Positions 55,263 through 64,000 of a DNA stretch of 64,000 nt are shown here, in pieces. This DNA is from Cyanodermella asteris. Its lineage: Eukaryota > Ascomycota > Lecanoromycetes > Ostropales > Stictidaceae. The notes below the pieces were generated by a model, which ran no database searches, was not told where the DNA came from, and saw only the letters and a program-made list of their open reading frames with translations. Location of the stretch: positions 1,845,603-1,909,602 of the forward strand of contig UYJD01000005.1 in assembly GCA_900618795.1 (NCBI GenBank). The letters are read 5' to 3'. The first letter of the stretch is position 1, and the number at the start of each line of letters is the position of its first letter. Both the position numbers and the translations under genes were made by a program.

Positions 55263-57149
55263 ATCGCAGTATACGAAGAGCCAAGTGTATGCCTGTTATT
55301 TCAACGTGTCAATGTATAATCGTAGGGCAGGGACTGTAGCCTTTGCAAAGGAAGCATATTCTGACCGATGTCTAGATCGGTTGGGTCGTAACGCAAGCTA
55401 GAAATTTGGCAATGCTGTTGACCGAGAGTACCACCGGGCTAGTGGGTTGAGGCTCATGAAGGTATTACAGACAGTATTGACGGACCACAAAGTGAGTTGT
55501 TCAAGTTTCATGCCACGTCGGCAATGGAGCTTGGACCTGGATGCCGATAGCATGAGAGTTTTGGGGAACATACCTATATAGACGGTCGAAGAACGTGAAA
55601 ACTCAGTTTGAACCGGCACCGACGCTATTGATGATGACGATCCCGAAAGACACGACTGATCGGTGACTGCAGACTTGAGGTAATATGGAGAGAAGCTCGA
55701 ATGGCATATTTATTGCTATTAATATACCGCCCACATCCTCGCTCTTTCGGAGCCAAGGATACCACAGTTTGACCGAACTGTCATCGTCATCCTCGGCTTT
55801 TGCGCAGATCGGGTGCACCTGACTAATTCTTGGCCCGACTTCGAATATCCTACGGCAGGGGTTCGAAACGTTAAATCTAAATCCTAATGGGCCCAGAGGA
55901 GAGTTTATGAGAACCTGTGGCAATCAATTTCCCATCAATTTCGACGCCAAAAAAGGATGCGGGATTCGAACACGCGGGCCCCTATTTTGCCTAACCGTCA
56001 TTCACGCTCGGTGGCTCAAGCCTCATAAGAGCATGATACGGGTGCGTCTAGGAATGATTTAACGTTTCGAACCCCTGCTAATGGGTACTCGTATCACGAA
56101 CCTTCCGCAAGGATCCAAGCAATTGCTCGGCCGCGGCTTCGCACATCTGATTACTAGCTTCGGAGAAGCAAATGCCGCAGTGCGTGTAAGATACATCAAC
56201 AGATAATCCCGACCCCGAAGTTCCATCTTCTACCCTGACCCATTGAGGAATACAGCGTTGAGCTAGGCCGTTGCCAATGCAAAGCGCATACCGGAAAGTC
56301 CATACCCACTTCTTCGTAGGTATTCAGCCGGGTACCAAGTCGTACTAATGGACCAAACGAGACGGCGGCAGCGACTTCTTACTTCCCACCTCGTCGACCG
56401 CATATACTGTAGGTGATGGCACAGATCGGCGGAGACTAGGTCCTAATCACAGGCGAAGCTGCATTCATTTGCTAATGTAACTATATGCGTCTCGGTCGTA
56501 GTACGTCCGTTGTTGTACAAGGGCGCTTTGGAATGGATCCGTGTGCCTATTTCCAGCGAATTTTATGTGTACAACACTCACTTTCCAGAGAAATTTTGGT
56601 CCTCATGTCGACCAGGGAGATACGAGCCTTCTCAGTTCCCGCCTGGCCAACCGTCTGAGCAGTCGAAACGAAATGAAGACAGAATTTACTGCTCGTGCGG
56701 CGCTTGCAATATGCTGATAACGAAGACCATCCCTTCCATCCACATTGTCCTTGACTTCATCCAGCCCTGCCGGATGCGTTTCCTGTTCCCAATTTCTGTG
56801 CCCCGCAGCTATAACAAATGAAAATAAATTGTGTTGAATGCTTACGCTTTTGATGGCATGTCCGTCGTGCGGAACATGTTGCAAACATCCGTCCGAAGAA
56901 TTTGAGAATTGCTGGACCGCAGGATGGCCGCGTACTTGTTGAGAATGATGATAATGCTGTACTCTGCTTGCGTATGTCATGCTCTGATGCCGAATTTTGT
57001 ACGTGTACCGTATAACTGAACGCCACAAATGCTGTACCCAAAGTCGCTCGCCGGAAAAGAATCAAACACCGCTACAAAGGATCTCAATGCTGCGCACTTG
57101 CGTTGTTCGTGATCTCATGGAGTTCGTATTGAGTCGGTCGGGATAGTGA
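55263..57149. other. 1.9-kb gene-less spacer with hairpin unit
   Basis: No coding sequence supported. It contains the 224-bp inverted-repeat unit at 55855-56078. Confidence 0.45.
55855..56078. repeat. 224-bp unit with perfect 23-bp inverted ends and a tRNA-like box
   Basis: Arms 55855-55877 and 56056-56078 are perfect inverted copies (23 of 23), and weaker pairing goes on inward (shared TTATGAG in register). On the minus strand the centre has GTTCGAATCCCGC at about 55959-55971, like a tRNA B box/T arm, after a CCACCGAGCG stretch; no acceptor stem can be closed, so it is not a working tRNA. Could be a MITE or a tRNA-derived hairpin. No target duplication seen. Confidence 0.65.
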
Positions 57150-60100
57150 CTATGCTGGCAGGTTCGCAAATCCTCCGGGCTGTACTGCTGGGCTATCGGC
57201 AGGCGTGATGGGAGCAAACAGGAGTTTCATGTCGAGAGTCAGGTCGTCAACGCCATATTGGGGATCGATGTTGTCCGCTGACATGGTCAATCCCAGACCC
57301 GAACTGACGCCTTCGTTCGCACTTAAGGTCTTGGAATTTTTGAGCGCTTGCATCATTTGAGCAAACCGCTTTTGCCAGTGTGCGTTAGGATCTAGTTGGT
57401 GCATGTTTTTCAAGAGCATGCGGCCGAGCCAGAAGAAGGGCTTGCCATCGCGACAGAAACCGACCCGTGGTTGCGATGCGTCAGGCGGATACTCCAAGAT
57501 GTCGTCTTCGTCCCAGTGTTTTCGCCACTTCAAGAGCTGACGCTCGAGCTGCTGTGCTATGCCAGAAGCGACACTGCCGTCAGGGGTCGGTGTACCATGT
57601 CCACTGTTCGGCATGCTACTGCCGTTGTTGACGACCCAATCGGCAGGCGAGAGTGGTGAGCTTCCGTAGCCACCTGACTGCAGGCCTCCGAACAAGTCCC
57701 CGTTCGCAGGGCGTTGCTGGTGGTGGGCGAACCATATCTGGACATGCACCCCATGTACAAGCATGAACTTACCATACGCATTAGTGCTACGCGGTTTGAA
57801 GTCCTGCACGCTATGCGCAAGCACTTTCATGGCCTCGTGGAACTCGATCTGCTTCGGTCTGCGACTTCCTGAGATGTTGTAATTCTCCTGCGCCTCAGGC
57901 CCATGTAGGCCAAGTGCCGTCGCGCATTCGTCGACAGTCGGAGCTTCCCAAGCGGCATCGTCTGCCGGCAGTGGCAGCTTGATTTCATCGATTCCAAAAT
58001 TCGGTTGAGTATTGAAGTACAGGAAGCTGCCCATATCTGCCTGCAGAATGATGTAGAGCGTTCTAGATCGCTTCTCTTGACGCAACCAAGATGCATAGTC
58101 GAACGTGGCTGCAGTCACGCTCGCAACCTGAGCATCTGGCTGGTGGAGCTCACTGAAACCGGGCATGTTCCTTGAGAACGGCTCGAGCATACCAAGGCGT
58201 CTGACAAGCTGGCAAATGCTACCGTGGTCGCTGTTGAGCCTGATACGATGTTCGGGATCCGAGTGCCAGAGAACCATGATGGTGAGAATACCCAATGCAG
58301 CAATTTGCTCGACAATCTCGGCGTTTCCAACGAGTGCCGTGACGTCCGACATGGGATCTCTGGCCGCACGACCAGCGTCTGAAGTATTGGTGATGTGAGT
58401 TTTGGCGACTCTAAGAAGAGTTCGCACCTGCGATATTGCAGCGCGCTCCGAGTACGCAGCGCCGACAGTGCACATGGTCAAGACCAGACCAGGGTAGGTG
58501 GTCATGGGATTGAACGTTGGCATGTGTACGTTGGGCCAATGTTGGTGGAAGTTCAGATACTTAGTCAGGAAATGCTCCACATTGTCCGGTGTGAGCAGGC
58601 CGCGCACAATCTGCGCATCAACACCCGGCTGGACGTCAAGGTTCATGTAAGCGATCAGGCGGGCGGCGACGGCGTTGAAAGATATGCCATTTTGGTGCGG
58701 GTATTGCCATTGGTGGTAAGTGTGATCCCCACCTAGCAGTTCGTTGAAATAGGGATTCACATACTCAACGCCACTTTGCCCGTGGTGCGCGTGCAGGTTG
58801 TTCCATTCAAAGTCTTGCCCACCATGGGTGGCTCCAGCCATACCACTCATGCCATTACCGTCGCGGTACGGAGATGCCGCCGAAGTGCGTTGCGAGTACA
58901 TGTGGGAGGAAATATCGTTCGGAGGGTACGGGGCCTCTGATATGGCCGTGCTGCCCGTTGGCAGAGCCGGGGTTACTGGCTGACTGGAGACGTGTTCAGC
59001 CTTAATCGACGCGAGGGGTTGTGGGCCAGTCATACTGCGTGATTTCTCCCTGACTGGAGTGCTCATTGTACTTATGCTCGAGTCCGTGCGACCGTCAGAA
59101 CGCAGCGACGAAAAGTTATCAGACGCGGGTCTGCTTGTCGAAGTGCTGTATAACGAGTTGGTTTCAGAGTCTGGCTGCGATTTCGTGCCATCGTGTGAGC
59201 TGCCTGGCTTTCCACTGAGTTCGTTAGATGTTCGTTTAGCGGCCTGCTTCCGCAGGTGCGACTGCGAATTCTGCAAATGGCTTGCCCCGGTCGGGTTGCC
59301 ACGGCGAATAGAGCACTTTTGAAAGTGGCGCTTGAGTATGTCACTTCGCGAAAAGGTGTCATTGCATAGAAAGCACGAATACGGCCTGTCGCCCGTGTGC
59401 CGCAGCAAGTGACGCTTCAGATGTTTGGCATGCAAATACGTCTTCTGGCAATGAGGGCAGGGAAACTTGCCATCCTGATCTTTGACCGGCACCATGCTGG
59501 CCCTTGCAGCTCCCGTGTTATCCTGTGCGACAGCCGGTGGCCGGCCATCGTCACTCGGCAGAATACCTCTTCGCCCTTGTGCCCCGACAACATGACTCGG
59601 TTGGTCGTACGGGCCAGGAAACTGCCCGCCATAGGGAGCGGTCGAGGGCAAGGGCGGGAGAGTCTGGCCCATGCCGAAAGCAGACGAGCGAACGTCGCTC
59701 AAGTAGCCGGGAGCACTGGACTCGTGGTGCATGCCGTAACCCGAAGACTGTTGCGGCATGAGCGAATCGTTCGAGTAGTTGGCGAACGAGCCAAAAGACG
59801 GTCCGCCGGGCGCATATCCACTGGTCAATTGACTAGCTGCCGCGCTCGGGTATCCTGCCTGCGTCCTCCCGGTGTTATAATGTTGATCGAAGAGGCTTCC
59901 TGACGAGCCGGAGGCGCGCTGCTGGGGGTGCAAGGGCGGGAGGGTCTGCTGCTGCTGGTGCTGGATCGGCTGCGGCTGGCCCTGCGACTGCTGCTGCTGC
60001 TGCTGCTGCGGCTGCTGTTGATGCTGCTGGTCATACTGGGAGCGCAGGTTGGGCAACGAGGCATAAGCTGTAGGCTGCTGTCCATAACTGTAGTGACTCG

Positions 60101-60161
60101 AGCCGTTGGTCGGCGGGTCGCCATAGGAGTAGTTGGAGCCATTACTGTAGTGAGCGTCCAT
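57150..60161 (-). CDS. C2H2 and fungal-specific-domain transcription factor
   Basis: Intronless, 1003 residues. The N-terminus is Tyr/Ser/Gln-rich with polyglutamine runs (about 45-72). Two C2H2 fingers at 233-285: FPCPHCQKTYLHAKHLKRHLL and YSCFLCNDTFSRSDILKRHF, whose last ligand is Cys-type spaced (HFQKC). A Ser-rich linker with GSSHDGTKSQPDSETNS follows, then the fungal-specific transcription factor (MHR) domain from about 490 to 860 (FNPMTTYPGLVLTMCTVGAAY, YASWLRQEKRSRTLYIILQ). Such two-finger/MHR proteins regulate development or metabolism; target unknown. Start is the first ATG; nothing suggests an intron. Confidence 0.9.
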   Translation of the reverse strand: MDAHYSNGSNYSYGDPPTNGSSHYSYGQQPTAYASLPNLRSQYDQQHQQQPQQQQQQQSQGQPQPIQHQQQQTLPPLHPQQRASGSSGSLFDQHYNTGRTQAGYPSAAASQLTSGYAPGGPSFGSFANYSNDSLMPQQSSGYGMHHESSAPGYLSDVRSSAFGMGQTLPPLPSTAPYGGQFPGPYDQPSHVVGAQGRRGILPSDDGRPPAVAQDNTGAARASMVPVKDQDGKFPCPHCQKTYLHAKHLKRHLLRHTGDRPYSCFLCNDTFSRSDILKRHFQKCSIRRGNPTGASHLQNSQSHLRKQAAKRTSNELSGKPGSSHDGTKSQPDSETNSLYSTSTSRPASDNFSSLRSDGRTDSSISTMSTPVREKSRSMTGPQPLASIKAEHVSSQPVTPALPTGSTAISEAPYPPNDISSHMYSQRTSAASPYRDGNGMSGMAGATHGGQDFEWNNLHAHHGQSGVEYVNPYFNELLGGDHTYHQWQYPHQNGISFNAVAARLIAYMNLDVQPGVDAQIVRGLLTPDNVEHFLTKYLNFHQHWPNVHMPTFNPMTTYPGLVLTMCTVGAAYSERAAISQVRTLLRVAKTHITNTSDAGRAARDPMSDVTALVGNAEIVEQIAALGILTIMVLWHSDPEHRIRLNSDHGSICQLVRRLGMLEPFSRNMPGFSELHQPDAQVASVTAATFDYASWLRQEKRSRTLYIILQADMGSFLYFNTQPNFGIDEIKLPLPADDAAWEAPTVDECATALGLHGPEAQENYNISGSRRPKQIEFHEAMKVLAHSVQDFKPRSTNAYGKFMLVHGVHVQIWFAHHQQRPANGDLFGGLQSGGYGSSPLSPADWVVNNGSSMPNSGHGTPTPDGSVASGIAQQLERQLLKWRKHWDEDDILEYPPDASQPRVGFCRDGKPFFWLGRMLLKNMHQLDPNAHWQKRFAQMMQALKNSKTLSANEGVSSGLGLTMSADNIDPQYGVDDLTLDMKLLFAPITPADSPAVQPGGFANLPA
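59988..60008. repeat. (CTG)7 tract coding polyglutamine
   Basis: Seven uninterrupted CTG units on the plus strand, reading as Q7 in the transcription factor. Neighbouring interrupted CAG/CTG runs extend the Gln-rich region. Likely length-variable between strains. Confidence 0.8.
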
Positions 60162-60189
60162 GGCGGCGGGACATGCGCGACGGAGCGTG

Positions 60190-60233
60190 TCGGTGGCGGT
60201 CGCGGTCGCGGTGGTGGTGGAGGTGGAGGTGGT
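60190..60233. repeat. GGT/GGA-rich tract
   Basis: Runs of GGTCGC, GGT and GGAGGT just before the transcription factor ATG (C-rich in its mRNA leader); the plus strand has many GG pairs and may form G-quadruplex-like structure. Confidence 0.5.
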
Positions 60234-60894
60234 GTTCGGGAAGGTGAGGTGGGAGCTGTTGGAGCTGTGCGGTCAGCCTCATCCGCTCGCTAGACCGGCT
60301 GCAGTGGGGCCGCAAGTGGAGCAAAGCCGCTGTGCAAGCTGCAGATCAAGCAACTGTCAGCCGGCGCACCTGGTGCAATCGGTGGATCTGGCAGCTGCGA
60401 GACGTGAGACCGAGTGTGTGGGTGAAAGCGTGGCCGTTCGTCAGGACGTTGCAGGTTGGTGAGTGGGCGAGGTTTGTGCGTATATGCGAAGGCGAAATGG
60501 AGCCGAAGTTTTTCGCGCGGCCTTGCTGACTTGACTTGCTCGAGGGCGCGTGTCCGACGAACACGGCGGCGAGGCCAGACGATGACTCGGTCACAGTAGG
60601 GTACAGTACGGCAGAGTATAGTACGTGCCCTGTGGCCAGCCCGTCACGGCGACAGGATTCTCGTGGTGGACCTGCGCGAAGCTGGCGACGACGAAGGCTG
60701 CGAGGTCAGCTGCTATGTCAAAGGACGAAGCGTTGTCGAGGGGTGACGACGGAACAGCTCTGCTGCGAATGACTAAGTAAGAGGCGACCAGCGAAAACGG
60801 AGACGGGGCTGCTGCGGACGGGCGACGACGAAGAGTCGGCAGGCAGGTGAAGTGAAGAGCAGCAGGGGCGGGCGACCAGGGGATGAATTATTGC

Positions 60895-60940
60895 GATGGG
60901 ATGGGATAGGATAGGACAGGGCAGGACAGAATGGGATGGG
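60895..60940. repeat. Degenerate GGGAT/GGACA short tandem repeat
   Basis: GATGGGATGGGATAGGATAG followed by GGACAGGGCAGGACAGAATG: imperfect 5-mer units. Simple-sequence repeat in the transcription factor upstream region. Confidence 0.6.
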
Positions 60941-61078
60941 AAAAGGCTGCATGGATCAATGGATGGGCGGGTGATGGCGCCAGCAGCCATCGACGGCGAC
61001 GATAGTCCGATAGCAGCCTTCGGGATAAAAAGACTGCACGGCCGGCGCGGGCAAAAGCTTTTTCACTTGTCAGATGCC

Positions 61079-61120
61079 GCAGAAGCAGCAGCAGAAGCAG
61101 AAGCAGAAGCAGAAGCAGAA
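61079..61120. repeat. (AGAAGC)n hexanucleotide microsatellite
   Basis: AGAAGC repeats about five to six times with an AGC slip near the start (AGAAGCAGCAGCAGAAGC). Non-coding; likely polymorphic. Confidence 0.75.
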
Positions 61121-64000
61121 ACTGCACAAGCGAAGGGAAGGGGCAAAAGGAGATCCCTTCCGCAAAAGCCATCTCGCCGCGCTGCCCGGAAGGAGCGGGA
61201 AGCGAAGCTGTCATTCGCCTGTCCAAGCAAAAACTCCATGACGTGCCTCGACCAGGGAACGTCTTTGTCGACCTGACTTGTGAACGGGTCCCGGTAGGAA
61301 TAAATGGGCTAGCTCTGCTATTGCCTGTTCAGCACTACATCGGGCCCTGCGTCCATGCTCGACAGACGGCCGTCACTTGGACGGATCGCGTCGTTCCGTC
61401 GAAGCCAACGCTCTACACTACGCCGTTCAGTTGGCGAAAAATCTCATCCTTGCAGCACAGCAGCAGGCCTGAGAACGACGCCGACGACTTTCTTCTTCGG
61501 CCAGCCGTGCATGATAATTGCGTCGTCGTAAAGTCCTGCACAGGCGTCGTCCGGCTGGTCTTTCTCCTTTCTCTCGCCGTAACCGTAGTATATCCTTCGC
61601 CTTCCGCCAATCATTGGCCACCACTTTTTCCGTTGCTGCCCGCCGTGCCATCAGCACTACACCATTCTGAACTCTCTTCCAGGCTGTCCGGTCTTGTTCC
61701 GCAGGCCCGTAGGTTGCGGTTCTTGCCGCCCTCTGCACTTGGGCGCCAAGCTTTTGCAGGGGCTCGGACTGAAGACTCGAAACGATAATCAGGATGATGA
61801 GCCTGAGAGAAGGGTGATCAAGCGCGAAAGAGAGCATCCCTTCTAAACATCGAGTTCCGCCACCACCGTGTCGTCGCTAACGCGGCCGACCTTCTTCTTC
61901 GACTTTACTGCGCGATCCTGGACTCGTCAGTCCGGTCTTGGCAAGACCAAGTTGGTCGTTCAGTGGCTGACGCATCCGGGCAGGGATCAGCATATTGCGC
62001 GAGCTCCAAGTAGGCTGCAACGCCGCAGGAACTAGTAGGTGCTGAGTTCTCGGCGCCTCAAAATTCATCAAATCTGTTGCACTGCGGTCTTTGCGGCCGG
62101 AATGTTGCGTGCAACTTGTAGGATCAAGGCATGATGGTCGGGACCGTGTTCGACTTTTCAACTCTTCGTCAGAGATGACTCCTTGGACGAGCTACAACGA
62201 CTGCATACGCGAACGAGCCAAATACCTGTACATAAGACTGTCCGAAGTAGACGGTGCTCATTTGGACAGCCACTGACCAAACCGTATGTAGTTTGTGAAA
62301 CAAAGTGGCCCAGAGTCATACAACATCGCGGTGGCTATTGCTCGCGTACAGTCCAGTTCGAGAAGCCTGCGCAGTATACATTTTACGGGGTCCCATCCCA
62401 CTTATTCTGTTGTGTGCTCAACCACATATTGAACAGACCAATTCAGTGATCAAAAATTTGAGGCACGTCTGACCTTAGCAATACTATCAAGGGGGGTGGG
62501 AGGCAAGGCTGTACATCGAGACTCGACTATATACAACGTAGAGCAAGCCACTTGGGTGTTTCTCGAAGTCAAAGGTACCGAGACAACAGATATTTTGCGT
62601 TGTTGGACGTGATAAGATTTTTTACTTTACTTGGAAAGCAGTGAGAAAACGACTGCATTTACCTTCTTAAGGCGGCGGCATCACCGATAAGTCGAATTAC
62701 TGCGCTGAGACCTTGGGGGAACGCAGGGCAAATGCAAGCATGTGGTCATTTTTGTCAGCGCCCGCCGGAGATGCTCTCCGTCAAAGTCCAACTGGCGGCG
62801 ATCTAATCACCAGCGACTTCGTCCCAAGGGCAACATCGTCCCTCAATATTTCGTTCTAAACGCAATATCGTTACTCATGGTCGTGTCCGAATACAATCTC
62901 GTCGATGATCAGGTAATGCGCTGCCCTCCCGGTTTGTCCGACCAATCAACTTTGCAGTTTAGGGGGCGATTTCAGAAACGCCATGTACCAAAGCATGCCT
63001 AGCAAAATAAAGCCACCGCCCGGAATTGTTCCTTCTGCTCGGAATATTATCCCACGTCGCGCTTGAACGTCCCCACCCTGCGGCTCTACCAACGATCAAA
63101 GTTAATCTCGTGGGCCCTGTCAGGAGGACTTGAGCGACGGCAAGCTATGCTCAACTTTAACAGCAGCGTACAAAGGCTTTTGTATGCTTGCAATGCAAGC
63201 GATCAATCGCTGATCTCACAGAGCAAGCGCACGAAGCAGCTCATTCTACATCCTCTGCAAGGACTGGCCCTGCCTTTGAGTTTCTACACCTTTACAATTC
63301 GATGTATTCGCTGACTGCGTCTTGGACCACATCGTACAGTAATGGAACCGTCGTTGCCATCCTTTGACCGCCGATCTGTGCGTCAATGCACTTCCACGCC
63401 CCGCCGGCTCACCTGTCCTATCTCTGTCGAGGGGCTCGGCCCGTCACCCTACCCACCCTCAGTAGAGCTGCCCTGCAGTCCTGTCTTCCATATTCGATGC
63501 TCGCGAACAGATAACCAAAGCCTATCGAGGCTGCTAGTTGAAATCTATGGTAATTCCAGGTATCGATAGAAGTGCATCGGGTCAAATTGTGCACCACAGA
63601 GTGCTACAGTGTTGAGTTTTGATCCCCCATCTACCTCTCATCTTTATCAGATCGATGTGACCATGGTTTCTTCGAATCGAAGGGCTGTGAGAAGGATAGG
63701 CCCTAGTCAGTGTGCACATGTCCGGTCTTGATGTTGGCTTTCAGCCATGTGAAATTGACAGATACGAATTCCTGCAATTTCATTCACCAGGGTGCGATGC
63801 GAACTGGCTACCTTGTGGCAATGGGGTCATAGGCTTCTCACAAAGGCCACACATTTCGTTGCTGACCCTGAATTGAGACATGCAGCTCCGCCGATTGTCC
63901 GCCCGGGCCGCTCTAAGAGTACTAGTGGCGTCGGGCGCTTAGTTTGTGTTACACGACAGTATGGTTGGCAATACGGTATGGCCCGTCTTGCGCCTCTCTT

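Larger units (their letters stand above)
60162..64000. other. 3.8-kb region upstream of the transcription factor, no supported gene
   Basis: Long, overlapping but feature-free frames on both strands. It holds three low-complexity tracts (60190-60233, 60895-60940, 61079-61120). It is probably a long promoter and leader of the transcription factor plus further spacer; an unrecognised multi-exon gene cannot be excluded. Confidence 0.45.

Noticed and set aside
61243-61837. ORFs of 181 and 136 codons on opposite strands
   Set aside because: They occupy the same bases, are low-complexity and resemble no family.
1-64000. Retroelement, virus-like element, telomeric repeat, CRISPR or large RIP-affected AT-rich block
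   Set aside because: No reverse transcriptase, integrase, capsid or long terminal repeat pattern, no TTAGGG arrays and no long AT-rich tract was seen on reading the window.

Overview
The window looks like a nuclear segment from a filamentous ascomycete (Pezizomycotina, perhaps a Dothideomycete). The evidence is short GT-AG introns (mostly 47-65 nt), compact genes on both strands, several fungal-only families (four fungal-rhodopsin/PTH11-like membrane proteins, a C2H2 plus fungal-specific transcription factor, a GT90/CAP10 glycosyltransferase) and fungal orthologues of yeast genes. The class is inferred from gene content only. No ribosomal RNA operon, CRISPR array, convincing tRNA, retroelement or virus-like element was seen.

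Layout. 0-6 kb is housekeeping: acyl-CoA-binding protein, TDP1 and the dynamin VPS1. 6-9.5 kb has a first 7-TM fungal rhodopsin-domain gene in long spacers. 9.5-16.4 kb has an EST1/SMG7-like gene interrupted by an in-frame TAG, adenosine kinase, a SPO12-like mitotic-exit factor, a NAD(P)-binding reductase-like protein and an FCP1-like phosphatase-domain protein. 16.6-22.3 kb alternates ribosome assembly (RRP36, FAF1) with amino-acid biosynthesis (aspartokinase HOM3, histidine HIS6); HOM3 has a Gcn4/CPC1-type TGAGTCA 64 bp upstream. 24-32 kb carries a GT90 protein, signal peptidase subunit SPC3, ESCRT-II VPS36 and a SAC3-family THP3-like gene. 32.5-34.2 kb is an MFS sugar transporter.

34-43.4 kb is gene-sparse and accessory-like: one unrecognised protein and two more fungal-rhodopsin genes in tandem. 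43.5-47.4 kb is mitochondrial or redox: a CYC2-like FAD protein head-to-head with TIM22, then a sulfite oxidase. 49.5-55.3 kb has a secreted FAD-linked oxidase, a fourth fungal-rhodopsin gene and a peroxisomal (C-terminal AKL) 4-coumarate-CoA-ligase-like enzyme. 57.1-60.2 kb is a 1003-residue C2H2/fungal-specific transcription factor with polyglutamine; about 3.8 kb after it shows no supportable gene.

The ORFs were joined across introns by reading splice sites and family alignments by eye; several apparent starts in the raw reading frames were GTG or TTG, so starts were moved to the first suitable ATG. The most unusual non-coding structures are two 224-bp inverted-repeat units (22959-23182 and 55855-56078), the second with perfect 23-bp arms around a tRNA-like box, and a 16-bp perfect CACGTG palindrome next to a TATA box ahead of the EST1-like gene. 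I found no clear evidence of a wholly new multi-gene system.
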